Counted from the first letter of the stretch, positions 1-11,074 are shown. The stretch: DNA of 64,000 bases from Blastococcus sp. LR1 (GCF_020166105.1 NZ_JAIUJY010000001.1:558001-622000), one strand, 5' to 3'. The notes: a model not told the origin generated them from the sequence alone. Made by a program: numbers and translations.

Positions 1-952
<952 letters not shown>

Positions 953-1056
953 GGGGGGAGAAGCTCCATCCGGCTGGCGGTCGGCGGGTGACCTCACAAC
1001 GGTAGTCGCCGGGCCCGAGCGCTCTCCGGTCCGGTGCCCCTGCCCGGGAACCGCCC

Positions 1057-1575
1057 TCAGACGTCGCCGAGCAGCAGCAGCCAGGCGATCCCCGCACCCA
1101 CGATCACGAGGATCGGCAGCAGGGTCAGCACCACCCACGGCCAGCGCCGCGACGTGCGCCCGACCTGGACCTGCTCGACCGGGCGGTGGCGCTGCTCCGG
1201 CGAGCTGAACGACAGGGTGCGGTCGCGGCGCTGGGCCGCGGGCGGCTGCGCCATCTCGTCGGTGGGCTGGGAGGCCAGCCTGCGTGCCTCGATGCGCGCG
1301 ACGGCCTCCTCCTTCGTCACCTTGGGCGCCGCCGGCTCGGCCGCGGCCGTCTCCGGCTCGGCCGGGGTCACCGCGGGCTGCGCGACAGTCGCCGGCTGCG
1401 CGGAGTTCGGCGGTGCCGCCGGAGCCGTCACCGCCGTCATCGGCTGGTCGACCCCGGGCAGCGACTGCCACGCCTTCGGGATCGCCGGTGCGGGCCGGTC
1501 CGGCAGCGGCGGCAGGGTGATGTCCCGCGTCCGGTCGTCGGGCAGCGGAGGCTCCTGCTGCGGCCCATCGCTCAC
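1057..1575 (-). CDS. proline/alanine-rich protein with one C-terminal membrane segment
   Basis: I do not recognise this 172-residue protein. The GTG at 1575 is preceded by GAAGGAG at a good distance, so I prefer it to longer upstream starts that run through an Arg-rich stretch. The first 110 residues are a low-complexity Pro/Ala/Glu-rich cytoplasmic region. A short charged helix follows ([16 protein letters not shown]), then a basic segment, and a single hydrophobic helix ([20 protein letters not shown]) ends almost at the C-terminus. This is a tail-anchored layout. It sits alone between glyS and a plus-strand gene. No enzymatic motif is visible. Confidence 0.7.
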   Translation of the reverse strand: MSDGPQQEPPLPDDRTRDITLPPLPDRPAPAIPKAWQSLPGVDQPMTAVTAPAAPPNSAQPATVAQPAVTPAEPETAAAEPAAPKVTKEEAVARIEARRLASQPTDEMAQPPAAQRRDRTLSFSSPEQRHRPVEQVQVGRTSRRWPWVVLTLLPILVIVGAGIAWLLLLGDV

Positions 1576-1732
1576 GGGGGAACTCCTTCGTCGTCGTCGT
1601 CGTCGCCGAGCGCCGTCGGCGGCCGGTCCACCAGCGCACGTGCCCAGTTGCGGCCGCCTCACGCGTCACCTGCGCCACGGTCGGGTCCGTCACGGCCCCC
1701 GAAGCCATCCGGATCACATACCGTGCGCGGCC

Positions 1733-2320
1733 ATGCCGTTCCTGTCACGCTCCCGCGGCCCGGAGACTCCGGCCCCGCTCCCCTACGACTCCGCCTCCCC
1801 CGAGGGGCTCGCTGCGCGGTGGGTGCAGTGGGTGGCCGCCGCCGGTCCCCTCGCGAACCCGGTCGAGGACGAGGACGGCCGGCACGCCGCCGCCAACCAG
1901 CCCGACGACGTGTGGTTCCTCGCCGGCACCAGCGGCAGGCCACTGCAGCGCAGCTGCATCGTCCCGGAGGGCCGGCCGCTGTTCTTCCCGGCCTTCAATA
2001 TGTGGGAGTACCCCTCCGAGGGGCCGGCGCCGGTCGTGGACCGGGCGTACGGAGCGGTCCACGTGGACGGCGTCGCGCAGCAGCTGCAGGAGATCGGCAC
2101 GCCGGTGCCCTTCGTCGTCGCCGGCGCCCGGCTCAACGGCGTCACGCGCAGCAAGCGCCCCGTGCCGACGACGGCCTGGGGCCTGTGGTCCCACGTCGCC
2201 CCGCTCGCCCCGGGCGCGCACGAGGTGCACCTGGGCGGCGGAGACGGCTACGGCTTCGAGGTCGAGGCTCGCTACCGGCTGGTCGTGGGAGGCGCGAGCC
2301 CGGTCTATCCGACCAGGTAG
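1733..2320 (+). CDS. conserved hypothetical protein (WFLAGT...LFFP family)
   Basis: 195-residue protein of unknown function. The ATG at 1733 gives [13 protein letters not shown]; longer in-frame extensions upstream are shadows of the opposite-strand gene. The core carries [20 protein letters not shown] followed by [13 protein letters not shown]. That pattern belongs to a widespread uncharacterised family of (often exported) proteins, but no signal peptide is evident here. The gene ends in TAG and overlaps the convergent gene at 2305-2580 by 16 bases. TAG matters because this genome carries a tRNA-Sec that could read UAG. Confidence 0.7.
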   Translation: MPFLSRSRGPETPAPLPYDSASPEGLAARWVQWVAAAGPLANPVEDEDGRHAAANQPDDVWFLAGTSGRPLQRSCIVPEGRPLFFPAFNMWEYPSEGPAPVVDRAYGAVHVDGVAQQLQEIGTPVPFVVAGARLNGVTRSKRPVPTTAWGLWSHVAPLAPGAHEVHLGGGDGYGFEVEARYRLVVGGASPVYPTR

Positions 2321-2580
2321 ACGCCGGGCTCGTCGACGGCGTGCACCCAGACCGGCGCCCCGGCGATCTTCACCTCGTAGGCGGAGAGCGCCCGCCGGTA
2401 GGAGCCGACGCCGTCCCACCGGGTGACCAGCGCCCACAGCGTGGGGTCGTCGGCGGCGGTGCCGACCTCGCCGTCGACGAACCCCGGGCGCCCCGACAGC
2501 GCGGCCAGGAGCTCCCGCACCTGCTCGGCGAGGATCGCCGCGTCGGTGGAGCCCACGCGCAGTCGTGTCACGGCGAACAT
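2305..2580 (-). CDS. small antibiotic-biosynthesis-monooxygenase-like (ABM fold) protein
   Basis: 91-residue protein starting MFAVTRLRVGSTDAAILAEQ. An alternating beta-alpha pattern, a central GFVDGEVGTAADDPTLWALV and a following aromatic pair match the dimeric ferredoxin-like ABM fold. Some family members are cofactor-free oxygenases or haem oxygenases; many have no known substrate. The function here is not established. It lies two bases downstream of uppS on the same strand, so it is probably co-transcribed with recO-uppS. It ends in TAG and overlaps the opposing gene tail to tail. Confidence 0.65.
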   Translation of the reverse strand: MFAVTRLRVGSTDAAILAEQVRELLAALSGRPGFVDGEVGTAADDPTLWALVTRWDGVGSYRRALSAYEVKIAGAPVWVHAVDEPGVYLVG

Positions 2581-2582
2581 GG

Positions 2583-3347
2583 CTACGCGGACCCGAAGCG
2601 GCGCTGCCGGGCGGCGAACTCCTCGCACGCGGCCCACAGGTGGCGGCGGTCGAAGTCGGGCCACAGCGTGTCGAGGAAGACGAACTCGGCGTAGGCCGAC
2701 TGCCACAGAAGGAAGTTGCTCGTGCGGTTCTCCCCCGAGCTGCGCACGAACAGGTCGACGTCCTCCATGTCCGGCTCGTCGAGGAACCGGGCGACGGTGG
2801 ACTCGTCGATCTTGTCCGGGTTCAGCCGGCCGGCCGCCACCTCGCGGGCGATGGCCGCGGCGGCGTCGGCGATCTCCGCCCGGCCGCCGTAGTTCACGCA
2901 CATGGTCAGCGTCAGGACGTCGTTGTCCTGCGTGAGCTCCTCGGCGATCTCGAGCTCCTTGATGACGCTGCGCCAGAGCTTCGGACGTCGTCCCGCCCAG
3001 CGCACCCGCACCCCGAGCTCGTGCATCTCGTCGCGCCGGCGGCGGATGACGTCGCGGTTGAAGCCCATGAGGAAGCGGACCTCCTCGGGGCTGCGGCGCC
3101 AGTTCTCCGTGGAGAAGGCGTAGGCGCTGATCGCCTTGACACCCAGCTCGATGGCCCCCTCGACGCAGTCGAAGAGCGAGGACTCCCCCGCCTCGTGGCC
3201 GGCCGTGCGCGGCAGCCCGCGCTGCTTGGCCCAGCGCCCGTTGCCGTCCATCACCAGCGCGACGTGCCGGGGCACCTTGCCCTTGGGCATCTCGGGCGGG
3301 CGCGCGCCGGAGGGGTGCGGGTTGGGTGCCTTGACCTCGCGCTTCAC
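2583..3347 (-). CDS. uppS: isoprenyl transferase (cis-prenyl diphosphate synthase, UppS family)
   Basis: Condenses isopentenyl diphosphate in cis onto an allylic primer to make the polyprenyl carrier lipid for peptidoglycan and arabinogalactan-type polymers. The 254-residue protein shows the family signature [20 protein letters not shown] (catalytic Asp in MDGNGRWA). It also shows [12 protein letters not shown] and [20 protein letters not shown]. The GTG start at 3347 overlaps the recO stop as GTGA, which fixes the start and indicates translational coupling. In Mycobacterium the same recO-uppS neighbour pair encodes the decaprenyl diphosphate synthase. It ends in TAG. Confidence 0.93.
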   Translation of the reverse strand: MKREVKAPNPHPSGARPPEMPKGKVPRHVALVMDGNGRWAKQRGLPRTAGHEAGESSLFDCVEGAIELGVKAISAYAFSTENWRRSPEEVRFLMGFNRDVIRRRRDEMHELGVRVRWAGRRPKLWRSVIKELEIAEELTQDNDVLTLTMCVNYGGRAEIADAAAAIAREVAAGRLNPDKIDESTVARFLDEPDMEDVDLFVRSSGENRTSNFLLWQSAYAEFVFLDTLWPDFDRRHLWAACEEFAARQRRFGSA

Positions 3348-4174
3348 GGGAGCATGGTCCCCGAGACGACCGCCAGGCCTGACTCCGGCTCCTCGGTCAC
3401 AGCCGGGCGGCGGATGGCGGGAACGGACTCGGAGCGGTCGACCAGCGGCAGCGAGCGCAGTCCGCGCTCCAGGTGCCACTGCAGCATGGCGGCGACCAGC
3501 CCGCTGCCCTCGCGCCGGTTGATGCCCTGGCTGGCCTCGGCCCGCGCCCAGTTCCCGGTGAGCAGTGCGTCGAGGAGCTCGATGGTGACCGGACTGGGCA
3601 TCGCCGACCCGGTCGGGCGGCAGGGCGGGCAGACGGTGCCACCGGCCGGCACGGAGAAGTGCCGGTGCGGCCCCTCCTCCCCGCAGCGGGCGCACTCGCC
3701 GAGCGCCGGCTCCCACCCGGCGACCGACATCGCGCGCAGCAGGAAGGCGTCGAGCACCAGGCCGGCGGGGTGGGTCTTCTCCCCCAGCGACCGCAGCGCC
3801 CCGACGACGAGCAGGAACAGCCGCAGCGACGGCTCCTTCTCCTCCGACGTCAGCCGGTCGGCGGTCTCCAGCACTGCGGTGCCTGCGGTGTAGGCCGGGT
3901 AGTCGGCGACGATCTCCTGGCCGTAGGACCGGATGGCCTCCGCCTGGTTCACGATGTCGAGGTTGCGCCCGGTGTAGAACTGCAGGTCGACGTGGGTGAA
4001 CGGCTCGAGCCGGGCGCCGAACTTGCTCTTGGTGCGGCGCACGCCCTTGGCCACCGCGCGCACCTTGCCCGTGCGCCGGGTCAGCACGGTGATGATCCGG
4101 TCGGCCTCCCCCAGCTTCTGGGTGCGCAGCACGATGCCCTCGTCCCGGTAGAGGGCCTTCGGGGTCGTGCTCAT
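3344..4174 (-). CDS. recO: DNA repair protein RecO
   Basis: Recombination mediator that helps RecR load RecA on SSB-coated single-stranded DNA in the RecFOR pathway. It has 276 residues, normal for the family. The N-terminal OB fold starts [20 protein letters not shown]. The middle is helical, and a zinc finger (CARCGEE ... CPPC) lies near residue 150-190. It overlaps uppS by four bases and ends one base before era begins upstream, so era-recO-uppS look like one transcription unit. Confidence 0.95.
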   Translation of the reverse strand: MSTTPKALYRDEGIVLRTQKLGEADRIITVLTRRTGKVRAVAKGVRRTKSKFGARLEPFTHVDLQFYTGRNLDIVNQAEAIRSYGQEIVADYPAYTAGTAVLETADRLTSEEKEPSLRLFLLVVGALRSLGEKTHPAGLVLDAFLLRAMSVAGWEPALGECARCGEEGPHRHFSVPAGGTVCPPCRPTGSAMPSPVTIELLDALLTGNWARAEASQGINRREGSGLVAAMLQWHLERGLRSLPLVDRSESVPAIRRPAVTEEPESGLAVVSGTMLP

Positions 4175-4175
4175 C

Positions 4176-5093
4176 TCAGTAGCCCAGCCGATTCAGCTTC
4201 TTCGGGTCGTCCTGCCACTCGCCGAGGACGGTCACGTGCAGCTCCAGGTGCACCCGGGCGTCCAGCAGCGTCTCCATGCCGACCCGCGCCTCGCTGCCGA
4301 TGGCCTTGATGATCGAGCCGCCCTTGCCGAGCAGCATCGGCTTCTGGGTCTGCCGCTCGCAGTGCAGCAGCGCGTGGATCTCCACCAGCTCGCGGCCCGC
4401 GTGCTTGGGGTCGGGACGCCGCTGCATCTCCTCGATCGTCACCGCGAGGGAGTGCGGGACCTCCTGGAACACCTTCTCCAGCGCGGCCTCGCGGACCAGC
4501 TCGGCCAGCTGGCGCTCGACGTCCTCGTCGGTGGTCTGCTCCTCCGGGTAGAGCGGCGGGCCCTCGGGGAGCAGCGTGATCAGCAGGTCCTCCAGGAGGT
4601 CGACCTGGTCGCCCTTCACCGCGCTGATCGGCACGATCTCGGCGGCCTCGACCAGCTGGCTGGCCGCGATCAGCTGCTCGGTGATCTGCTTCTTGCCGGT
4701 GGCGTCGGTCTTGGTCACCACGACGACGACCGGCGCCTTCACCTCGCGCAGCTGGCGGGCGATGAACCGATCGCCGTTGCCGACCGGCTGGTCGGCCGGG
4801 ATGCAGAAGACGATGACGTCGACGTCGGAGAGCGTGTCCCGGACGACGTCGTTGAGCCGCTTCCCGAGCAGCGACTTCGGCTTGTGCAGTCCGGGGGTGT
4901 CGACGAGCACGATCTGCCCGCCGGGCCGGTGGACGACGCCACGGATGGCGTGCCGGGTGGTCTGGGGGCGGTTGCTGACGATGCCGACCTTCTCGCCGAC
5001 CAACGCGTTGGTCAGCGTGGTCTTCCCGGCGTTGGGGCGGCCCACCAGGGCGACGAAGCCGCTGCGGTGCGGCGTCTGCTCGGGGCTGCTCAC
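4176..5093 (-). CDS. era: GTPase Era
   Basis: Ribosome-assembly GTPase that binds the 3' end of 16S rRNA. The GTG at 5093 gives a 305-residue protein (VSSPEQTPHRSGFVALVGRP). The G1 motif is GRPNAGKTTL, the G3 motif is DTPGLHKP, and the G4 motif is TKTD. The C-terminal KH domain is visible around KPMLLGKGGSIIKAIGSEAR. A longer in-frame start at 5165 would run into the divergent gene's promoter region, so it was not used. It is the first gene of a minus-strand run with recO and uppS. Confidence 0.95.
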   Translation of the reverse strand: MSSPEQTPHRSGFVALVGRPNAGKTTLTNALVGEKVGIVSNRPQTTRHAIRGVVHRPGGQIVLVDTPGLHKPKSLLGKRLNDVVRDTLSDVDVIVFCIPADQPVGNGDRFIARQLREVKAPVVVVVTKTDATGKKQITEQLIAASQLVEAAEIVPISAVKGDQVDLLEDLLITLLPEGPPLYPEEQTTDEDVERQLAELVREAALEKVFQEVPHSLAVTIEEMQRRPDPKHAGRELVEIHALLHCERQTQKPMLLGKGGSIIKAIGSEARVGMETLLDARVHLELHVTVLGEWQDDPKKLNRLGY

Positions 5094-5158
5094 GGCTCCA
5101 GTCTCCCACCCGGGGACGACGGTTCCGGCACAGCGCCGCCACCTGCGACGATCGACTC

Positions 5159-5746
5159 GTGGCACAGCGTGCGAGAGACGGTCGTCGCCCCTCTGCGGAG
5201 GCGGTCGCGACCGCCCGGCGGCGGCACGTCGAGCAGGTGCGCGGGCACCGCTTCGTGGCCGGCTGGGGACCGAAGCGGACGGCGACCGTCGTCCCCGTTC
5301 CGCTGCGCTACTGGCAGTACCGGCCGGGCAGCCTCGCCGCGCTGGCCGTCTCGGTCGTCCTGGTCGTGGTCTGGGTAGGGCTCTTCGGGTGGCGCGGCGG
5401 CTGGCTCGCCGGCCGCGACGAGCTGCCGGTCGCGCTCCTGGCGGGCCTGCTGATCTACGTCACGAGCACCGGCCGGGTCACGGTCTCGGACTCCGGGCTC
5501 TCCTTCGACACCGCGGGCCGGCAGACCGAGCCGGACGCCGTCATCCCGGCCGTGGCGGTGCGGTCGGTGCGCAGCGGCCCGGCGCCGGCCGACTGGCCGC
5601 GCCCGCGGAAGCGCGGCGGCTGGTTGCCGGGGCGGACCCGGGTCGCCGTCCGGCACGTCGGCGACGACGGCGAGCAGGCGTCCGCCCTCTGGGTGCGGGA
5701 CCCCGAGGCCTTCGCCGACGCGCTCGGCGTGCCGCTGACCCGCTAG
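5159..5746 (+). CDS. membrane protein of unknown function with two N-terminal helices
   Basis: 195 residues, GTG start. Hydrophobic segments lie around LAALAVSVVLVVVWVGLFGW and LPVALLAGLLIYVTS. A C-terminal soluble beta-rich part follows (GRVTVSDSGLSFDTAGRQTE ... VRSVRSGPAPADWPRP) and resembles bacterial PH-like domains; that resemblance is inference. It is divergent from era with 65 bases between starts. It ends in TAG, and its stop interlocks with the opposing gene's stop in a shared CTAG at 5743-5746. Confidence 0.65.
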   Translation: MAQRARDGRRPSAEAVATARRRHVEQVRGHRFVAGWGPKRTATVVPVPLRYWQYRPGSLAALAVSVVLVVVWVGLFGWRGGWLAGRDELPVALLAGLLIYVTSTGRVTVSDSGLSFDTAGRQTEPDAVIPAVAVRSVRSGPAPADWPRPRKRGGWLPGRTRVAVRHVGDDGEQASALWVRDPEAFADALGVPLTR

Positions 5747-6075
5747 GCGGAGTCGCGCACGACGCCGTCGGGACCGGCGAGGTGCACCGGGGCGCCGGCG
5801 GTGAGGTCGTGCACGGCGGCCAGGCCGTTCGGCTCCACGGACTCGGCGGCGGAGACGACGACGGCGGCCTCCAGGCCCTCGACGCCGCTGGATACCGCGG
5901 CCGCGACGGCGGCCTGCAGCGCAGTGAGGGTCAGCGACGGCAGCGCCACGCTGGCCGCGACGTAGGTGCGGCCGTCGGTGTCGCGCACGGCAGCCCCCTC
6001 CGTCGCGCCGGTGCGGGCGCGCGCCGAGCGGGCCAGGGTGACGAGCTTCGCGTCCTCGGGGTGCAGTTCAGCCAC
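5743..6075 (-). CDS. cytidine-deaminase-like protein lacking the zinc ligands
   Basis: 110 residues ([20 protein letters not shown]). Position and fold pattern (GAAVRDTDGRTYVAASVALP, then ALQAAVAAAVSSG) match the small CDA-like protein found next to the CorC-like gene in many Actinobacteria. True cytidine deaminases coordinate zinc with an HAE/CAE motif and PCxxC. Neither motif is present here: the expected HAE site reads LTALQAAV, and no Cys occurs in the protein. It is therefore unlikely to be a deaminase and may be structural or regulatory. It overlaps the upstream CorC-like gene by eight bases and ends in TAG. Confidence 0.8.
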   Translation of the reverse strand: MAELHPEDAKLVTLARSARARTGATEGAAVRDTDGRTYVAASVALPSLTLTALQAAVAAAVSSGVEGLEAAVVVSAAESVEPNGLAAVHDLTAGAPVHLAGPDGVVRDSA

Positions 6076-7429
6076 GCGACGAGTCTCCTACGACCGCGTG
6101 CTGCTCGGATCGGGTGGCCCCGGACGGCTGCTCCTCGGACTCGTCCTCGCCGTCCTCCGACGGCTCGGGCACGCGGCTGACCAGCATCGTGTCGATCCGG
6201 TTGCGCCGTCCGCCGGTGCTCTCGGCGACCAGCTTCAGGCCGCCGACCTCGGCCGACGCGCCCTCGATCGGGACCCGGCCCAGCTCGCGGGCGAGCAGCC
6301 CGCCGACCGTCTCGACGTCGTCGTCCTCGGTGAGCTCGACGCCGGGGAACAGCTCGACGAGGTCCTGCACCGGGAGCCGGGCGATGACCCGCACCGACCC
6401 GTCCTCCAGGTGCTCGATCTCCGGGCGCCGGAAGGTGTCGTGCTCGTCGGCGATCTCGCCGACGATCTCCTCGAGGATGTCCTCGATGGTGACCAGGCCC
6501 GCGAAGCCGCCGTACTCGTCGACCACGATCGCGATGTGGATGCGCCGCGCCTGCATGTCGCGCAGCAGTTCGTCGACCGGCTTGGACTCCGGCACGAACG
6601 CCGGCGTCCGCATCAGCTCCTCCACCTTGCGCTGGTCGCCGGAGTTCTGCGACCGGCGGACGAGGTCCTTGAGGTAGACCACGCCGACGACGTCGTCGAC
6701 GTTCTCGCCGATCACCGGGATGCGGCTGAAGCCGCTGCGCAACGCCAGGGCGAGTGCCTGCCGGACGGTCTTGGTGCGCTCGATCCAGACGACGTCGATG
6801 CGCGGCACCATGACCTCGCGGGCGATGGTGTCGCCGAGCTCGAACACAGAGTGGATCATGTTCCGCTCGCCGGACTCCACGACACCGCGCTCCTCGGCCA
6901 TGTCGACCAGCTCGCGCAGCTCGACCTCGGAGGAGAACGGGCCGTCGCGGAAGCCGCGGCCCGGCGTGATGGCGTTGCCGATGAGGATCAGCAGGGTCGC
7001 GACGGGTCCGAGCACGCGGCCGAGCAGCCGGACCACGCCGGCGGTGGCCAGGGCCGTGGCGTACGCGTGCTGACGGCCCAGCGTCCGCGGCCCCACGCCG
7101 ACCAGCACGTAGCTGACCAGCGTCAGGACGCCGGCGGCGCTGAGGAAGGTCTGCCACCCCCCACCCCACAGGCGGTAGAGCAGCACGGTGGCGAGGACCG
7201 CGGCCACCATCTCGCAGGCGATCCGGAGCAGCAGGAGCAGGGAGACGTGCCGGGCCCGCTCCGCGACCACCTCCTCGAGGGCTGCGGCGCGCTTCACGCC
7301 CTCGCGGCGCATCTCCTCGACGCGGGCCTTGGACACCCGCTGGAGAGCGGCGTCCATCGCACCGAAGATGCCGGCCAACGGGACCAGGCAGCAGGCGACC
7401 ACGAGCATCGTGACCGCGGTGGAGGTCAT
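6068..7429 (-). CDS. hemolysin/CorC-family transporter-associated protein (DUF21-CBS-CorC_HlyC)
   Basis: 453-residue membrane protein. The N-terminal DUF21/CNNM-type membrane domain has about four hydrophobic stretches ([20 protein letters not shown] at the start). A CBS pair follows ([20 protein letters not shown] ... [20 protein letters not shown] region), then a C-terminal CorC_HlyC domain ([20 protein letters not shown]). Family members have been linked to magnesium/cobalt efflux or, in mycobacteria, to membrane integrity; the ion is not deducible here. It overlaps ybeY by four bases (ATGA). Confidence 0.88.
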   Translation of the reverse strand: MTSTAVTMLVVACCLVPLAGIFGAMDAALQRVSKARVEEMRREGVKRAAALEEVVAERARHVSLLLLLRIACEMVAAVLATVLLYRLWGGGWQTFLSAAGVLTLVSYVLVGVGPRTLGRQHAYATALATAGVVRLLGRVLGPVATLLILIGNAITPGRGFRDGPFSSEVELRELVDMAEERGVVESGERNMIHSVFELGDTIAREVMVPRIDVVWIERTKTVRQALALALRSGFSRIPVIGENVDDVVGVVYLKDLVRRSQNSGDQRKVEELMRTPAFVPESKPVDELLRDMQARRIHIAIVVDEYGGFAGLVTIEDILEEIVGEIADEHDTFRRPEIEHLEDGSVRVIARLPVQDLVELFPGVELTEDDDVETVGGLLARELGRVPIEGASAEVGGLKLVAESTGGRRNRIDTMLVSRVPEPSEDGEDESEEQPSGATRSEQHAVVGDSSRG

Positions 7430-7929
7430 CGGGAGCCGGGCTCCTGACCGGTCGCCGCGCCGGTCACGGGCTCACGCGGAGCCGCGCGCCAGGCCTCGAT
7501 GAGCGTCGACTGGAGACCGAACATCTCCTTCTCCTCGTCGGGCTCCATGTGGTCGTAGCCGAGCAGGTGGAGCACGCCGTGGGTCGCCAGCAGCACGAGC
7601 TCGTCGTCCATCGAGTGGCCGGCGGCCCGGGCCTGCCGGACGGCGACGGCCGGGCAGAGCACGATGTCGCCGAGCAGCGCGGGACCCGGGTCGGGGTCGT
7701 CGGGCCGCCCGGTGTCGAACTCGTCCATCGGGAAGGCGAGCACGTCGGTGGGGCCCTTCTCGCCCATCCACCGCTCGTGCAGGCTGCTCATGTAGTCGAC
7801 GTCGACGCAGAGCACCGACAGCTCGGCCAGCGGGTTGATCTTCATCTCGCCGAGCACGAACCGGCAGATGCCTGCCAGCTCGGCCTCCTCGACGGCGATC
7901 TCGGACTCGTTGGACACCTCGACGGGCAC
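7426..7929 (-). CDS. ybeY: endoribonuclease YbeY
   Basis: Single-strand-specific, metal-dependent RNase for 16S rRNA 3' maturation and ribosome quality control. It has 167 residues with a GTG start. The diagnostic zinc motif [11 protein letters not shown] has its three histidines at about residues 117, 121 and 127. The family strand [13 protein letters not shown] precedes it. It lies five bases downstream of phoH and overlaps the CorC-like gene; phoH-ybeY is the conserved actinobacterial order. Confidence 0.95.
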   Translation of the reverse strand: MPVEVSNESEIAVEEAELAGICRFVLGEMKINPLAELSVLCVDVDYMSSLHERWMGEKGPTDVLAFPMDEFDTGRPDDPDPGPALLGDIVLCPAVAVRQARAAGHSMDDELVLLATHGVLHLLGYDHMEPDEEKEMFGLQSTLIEAWRAAPREPVTGAATGQEPGSR

Positions 7930-7934
7930 GGTGA

Positions 7935-10136
7935 TCAGCTCCCCTGCCGGCGCGGACGGGAGGTCCGGACCGGCGCGCCAGCAGCCGGTCGGGAAGGGGC
8001 GGGCTGGCGGGTGGCGTCGAAGCGCTCGTAGGCGTCGACGATGTCGCCCACCAGGCGGTGGCGGACGACGTCGGTGCTGGTCAGGTTGGCGAAGTGCACG
8101 TCGTCGATCCCGTCGAGGATCTCGCGCACGATCTTCAGTCCGCTCTGCGCGCCACCGGGCAGGTCGACCTGCGTGACGTCACCGGTGACGACGATCTTCG
8201 ACCCGAAGCCGAGGCGGGTGAGGAACATCTTCATCTGCTCGGCGGTGGTGTTCTGAGCCTCGTCGAGGATCACGAACGCGTCGTTGAGGGTGTTGTGCGT
8301 TACGACGAAGTCGTCGGTCACGTACAGCGAGTCCTGCGCACCGACCTGGATGCACATCGTGTCCATCTCGCCCACCGGCTCGATGGAGTGGACGAAGCGC
8401 ATCGGCCGGCCGCCGCCGGACGCGTCGTACACCTGCCGCTTCCGCTCGAGGCGGAACGGCTGGACGCCGGCGGGAAGGCGGATGTCGAGGATGTGGGCAT
8501 CGTGCCGGTGGTGGACGGGGCGACCGAGCGCGAGGCCCGGTCGCCGTCCGGCCGCGACACGGGTCCGCGTCGTGACGACGCCGCCCAGGGAGCGGACCAG
8601 GAACATGACGTCGTCACGGAGTCGCTCCGACGTGGTCGTGTACTGGACCCGACAGGTGCATCCTCGCTGCGTGACGGGTCCGCCGTCACTGTCGAGCAGA
8701 CCCTGGAGCACCGAGAGCCGGACCTCGGCGGAGTTGTGCGTGTACGTCCAGGGGACGAACTTCGTCGCCGAGCGGGTGCCGGCCAGCCCGAGTTCACGGA
8801 TCGCTTCGGTGACCGGGTTCGCGATCCGCAGCCCACCGCGACCGCCGTCCACGTGCCGCAGCGTGTAGTCGGGCCCGGCCTTGTGCACCAGCTCGATGCC
8901 GTCGAGCACCGACTCGAGAGCTCCCACCAGCTCCGGGTCCGTGGTGGAGAAGGAGGGCGTGGTCGCGGTCGTCAGGCAACCGTCCCCGAGCAGGAGGCCG
9001 AGCGCGTAGGGGTCGAGCGGCACCTCCTGCGGCTCGAACTCGACGGCGTCGACCAGCGGCAGCTCGTAGCGGTGGGCACCGGCACCCCATCGGAGGTTGC
9101 CCAGCATCTCCTGCGTCTCGAGCGTCCGCGACGTCCCGCGGCGGCGGTCATCCGGCGTGGTGACGGTCCACAGGTGCTCTCCGCAGGCCAGCGTCGAGCC
9201 GCCGTCCTGGGTGGTGACCCGGTAGACCGCCTTCTTGCCCTGCGGATAGATGCCGAGGACCGGGGTCGGGAGCCCGTCGGAGCCCACCACCAGATCGCCG
9301 ACCTGGAGCGTCCCGATGGGCATGAAGCCGTTGGGGGTGAGGACCTTGGCGTCGTAGGGCTGCGCCCGGCCGCGCATGTAGGCCAGCGGCGCGACCTCGA
9401 TGGTGCCGGAGGCCATGAGCTTCGGGATGGACTCCGGGTCCACCATGTCGTGCAGCGCGTCGTACAGCGGCCGCAGGTAGGGGTCGATCTTCTCGCTGAG
9501 CGTGCCCGGCAGGTACCCGAGCCGCTCCCCCGCCTCGACGGCCGGGCGGGTCAGGATGATCCGGTTGACCTGCTTGGTCGTCAGCGCCTGCACCGCCTTG
9601 GCCATCGCGAGGTAGGTCTTGCCGGTACCGGCGGGGCCGATGCCGAAGACGATGGTGTTCTCGTCGATGGCGTCGACGTACCGCTTCTGGTTCAGCGTCT
9701 TGGGCCGGATCGTGCGGCCGCGACGGCTGATGATGTCGAGGCTCAGCACGTCGGCCGGGCGCTCGGACCCACCGGCGCGGAGCATCGCGACGACCCGCCG
9801 CACGGAGTCCGGGCGCAGCTGCTGCCCGGTACGGACCAGCGCGATCAGCTCGTCGAAGACGCGGACGGCGAAGGCGTTGTCCGCGGCCTGCCCGGTGAGG
9901 GCGATCTCGTTGCCGCGCACGTGCACGTCGGCCTCGAGTTCGGCCTCGAGCAGGCGGAGCAGTTCGTCTGCGGAGCCCAGGAGCGAGACCATGGGCACGC
10001 TGTCGGGAACGGTGATGGAGGTACGGACGGCCGTGGGCGACTGCCCCGCGACGTCGTCGGCGGCGGCGGCCTGCGCCGATGCCTCACGCGACGTAGGGGC
10101 ACCTGGCACGGGGACGTTCGGGGAGGTGTCGGGCAA
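7935..10136 (-). CDS. phoH: PhoH-like ATPase precursor containing an intein
   Basis: The open frame codes for 733 residues, about twice a normal PhoH. Residues 1-257 and 616-733 join into an ordinary 375-residue PhoH-like ATPase (predicted RNA-associated P-loop NTPase). Walker A is [11 protein letters not shown] (about 165-175) and Walker B is [11 protein letters not shown] (about 621-631). The intervening 358 residues are an intein inserted exactly between MRGR and TLNDAF, just before the Walker B strand. The apparent start is a TTG at 10136 with an AG-rich stretch upstream; a GTG nine codons later is an alternative. No PhoH activity is possible until the intein is removed. Confidence 0.93.
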   Translation of the reverse strand: MPDTSPNVPVPGAPTSREASAQAAAADDVAGQSPTAVRTSITVPDSVPMVSLLGSADELLRLLEAELEADVHVRGNEIALTGQAADNAFAVRVFDELIALVRTGQQLRPDSVRRVVAMLRAGGSERPADVLSLDIISRRGRTIRPKTLNQKRYVDAIDENTIVFGIGPAGTGKTYLAMAKAVQALTTKQVNRIILTRPAVEAGERLGYLPGTLSEKIDPYLRPLYDALHDMVDPESIPKLMASGTIEVAPLAYMRGRAQPYDAKVLTPNGFMPIGTLQVGDLVVGSDGLPTPVLGIYPQGKKAVYRVTTQDGGSTLACGEHLWTVTTPDDRRRGTSRTLETQEMLGNLRWGAGAHRYELPLVDAVEFEPQEVPLDPYALGLLLGDGCLTTATTPSFSTTDPELVGALESVLDGIELVHKAGPDYTLRHVDGGRGGLRIANPVTEAIRELGLAGTRSATKFVPWTYTHNSAEVRLSVLQGLLDSDGGPVTQRGCTCRVQYTTTSERLRDDVMFLVRSLGGVVTTRTRVAAGRRPGLALGRPVHHRHDAHILDIRLPAGVQPFRLERKRQVYDASGGGRPMRFVHSIEPVGEMDTMCIQVGAQDSLYVTDDFVVTHNTLNDAFVILDEAQNTTAEQMKMFLTRLGFGSKIVVTGDVTQVDLPGGAQSGLKIVREILDGIDDVHFANLTSTDVVRHRLVGDIVDAYERFDATRQPAPSRPAAGAPVRTSRPRRQGS
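8292..9365 (-). mobile_element. intein with LAGLIDADG homing endonuclease in PhoH, class 3 type
   Basis: In-frame element covering precursor residues 258-615. It opens with Ala ([14 protein letters not shown]) instead of the usual Cys or Ser nucleophile and ends VVTHN before the extein Thr616. Block B has [11 protein letters not shown] (Trp323), block F has DTMCIQV (Cys595), and block G has VVTHN (Thr613). Trp/Cys/Thr at these sites is the WCT signature of class 3 inteins, in which the block F Cys starts splicing. Two LAGLIDADG-type motifs, LGLLLGDG (about 379-386) and LQGLLDSDG (about 477-485), indicate a homing endonuclease with its acidic residues intact. The insertion site is a conserved ATPase motif, as is common for inteins. 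Confidence 0.92.
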
Positions 10137-10229
10137 GAACCCTCGACCCTGCCTTCCTGCTACAGGCGATGGCGGACCGCTCGATGCTACCCGCGTGCGT
10201 GCCGGTGAAGCGCCGGTCGCCCGATGGGG

Positions 10230-11042
10230 TCACCGACCGGTGTAGGTCGCCTTGCCCGGGCCGTCGGTCAGGAAGGACGCGACCGCGCCGCGCAGGTCGT
10301 CGGTGGCGAACAGCGGACCGGAGATCTCCGGCACGCGCGCGTCGGCTGCGCGGGCCCCTTGGCGGACGGCGATGGACGCCAGCTGCTTGGTCGCCGCGTG
10401 GGCCACGGTCGGGCCGGCTGCGACCCGGTGGGCGTAGGCGCGGGCGGCCTCGGCGAAGCCCTCGTCGGGCAGCACCCGGTTCACCACGTTCCACCGCTCG
10501 AGCACGGCGGCCGGGTAGCGCTCGCCGGTGAAGATGAGCTCCTTGGCGCGGGCCGGCCCGGCGCGCTCGGCCAGCCGCTGCGGCCCGCCCATCGACGGCG
10601 TCAGGCCGACGACGATCTCCACCAGGCCGAACGACGCCTTCTCCGCCGCCAGCAGGATGTCGCAGGACAGTGCCAGCTCGAAGGCGGCGGTCAGGCAGAG
10701 CCCGTGCGCGGCGAAGACGGTGGGCACCGGCAGGTCCTCGAAGGTGTTGGCCACCTCCAGCAGCCGGGCCCACAGCGCGCCGCCGCGGCGGGCGGGGTCG
10801 GGCCCCTCGGCGATGTCGCGGAAGTAGGTGACGTCCACGCCACCGGAGACGACCTTGCCGCGCGCCTCGACCAGCACCGCCCGGGCCCGCTGGGGATCCT
10901 CGGGATCGGTGAGGAGCACCAGCTCCTGCGCCACCCGTTCCATCGCGTCGAACGTCGCGGCGTCGAACAGGTTCAGCGGCGGGTTGTCCAGGACGACGAC
11001 GGCGACGTCGCCGTCCCGCTCGATGCGCAGGGGCTCGCTCAT
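10230..11042 (-). CDS. enoyl-CoA hydratase/isomerase family protein
   Basis: Crotonase-fold enzyme acting on a CoA thioester; the exact substrate cannot be read from the sequence. It has 270 residues, ATG start (MSEPLRIERDGDVAVVVLDN). The oxyanion-hole strand is GGVDVTYF, and the second hole region is AAHGLCLTAAFELALSCDIL. The catalytic Glu region reads FGLVEIVVGLTPSMGGPQRL. It stands alone between phoH and the HIT gene with about 90 bases to phoH. Confidence 0.85.
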   Translation of the reverse strand: MSEPLRIERDGDVAVVVLDNPPLNLFDAATFDAMERVAQELVLLTDPEDPQRARAVLVEARGKVVSGGVDVTYFRDIAEGPDPARRGGALWARLLEVANTFEDLPVPTVFAAHGLCLTAAFELALSCDILLAAEKASFGLVEIVVGLTPSMGGPQRLAERAGPARAKELIFTGERYPAAVLERWNVVNRVLPDEGFAEAARAYAHRVAAGPTVAHAATKQLASIAVRQGARAADARVPEISGPLFATDDLRGAVASFLTDGPGKATYTGR

Positions 11043-11074
11043 GCCCCCACCCTCTCAGGCGCCGGCGGGCCGGG

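Noticed and set aside
8292-9365. Treating the PhoH insert as a second domain or a misassembly
   Set aside because: It has intein blocks A, B, F and G, ends in His-Asn before Thr, and removal restores a contiguous PhoH sequence in frame.
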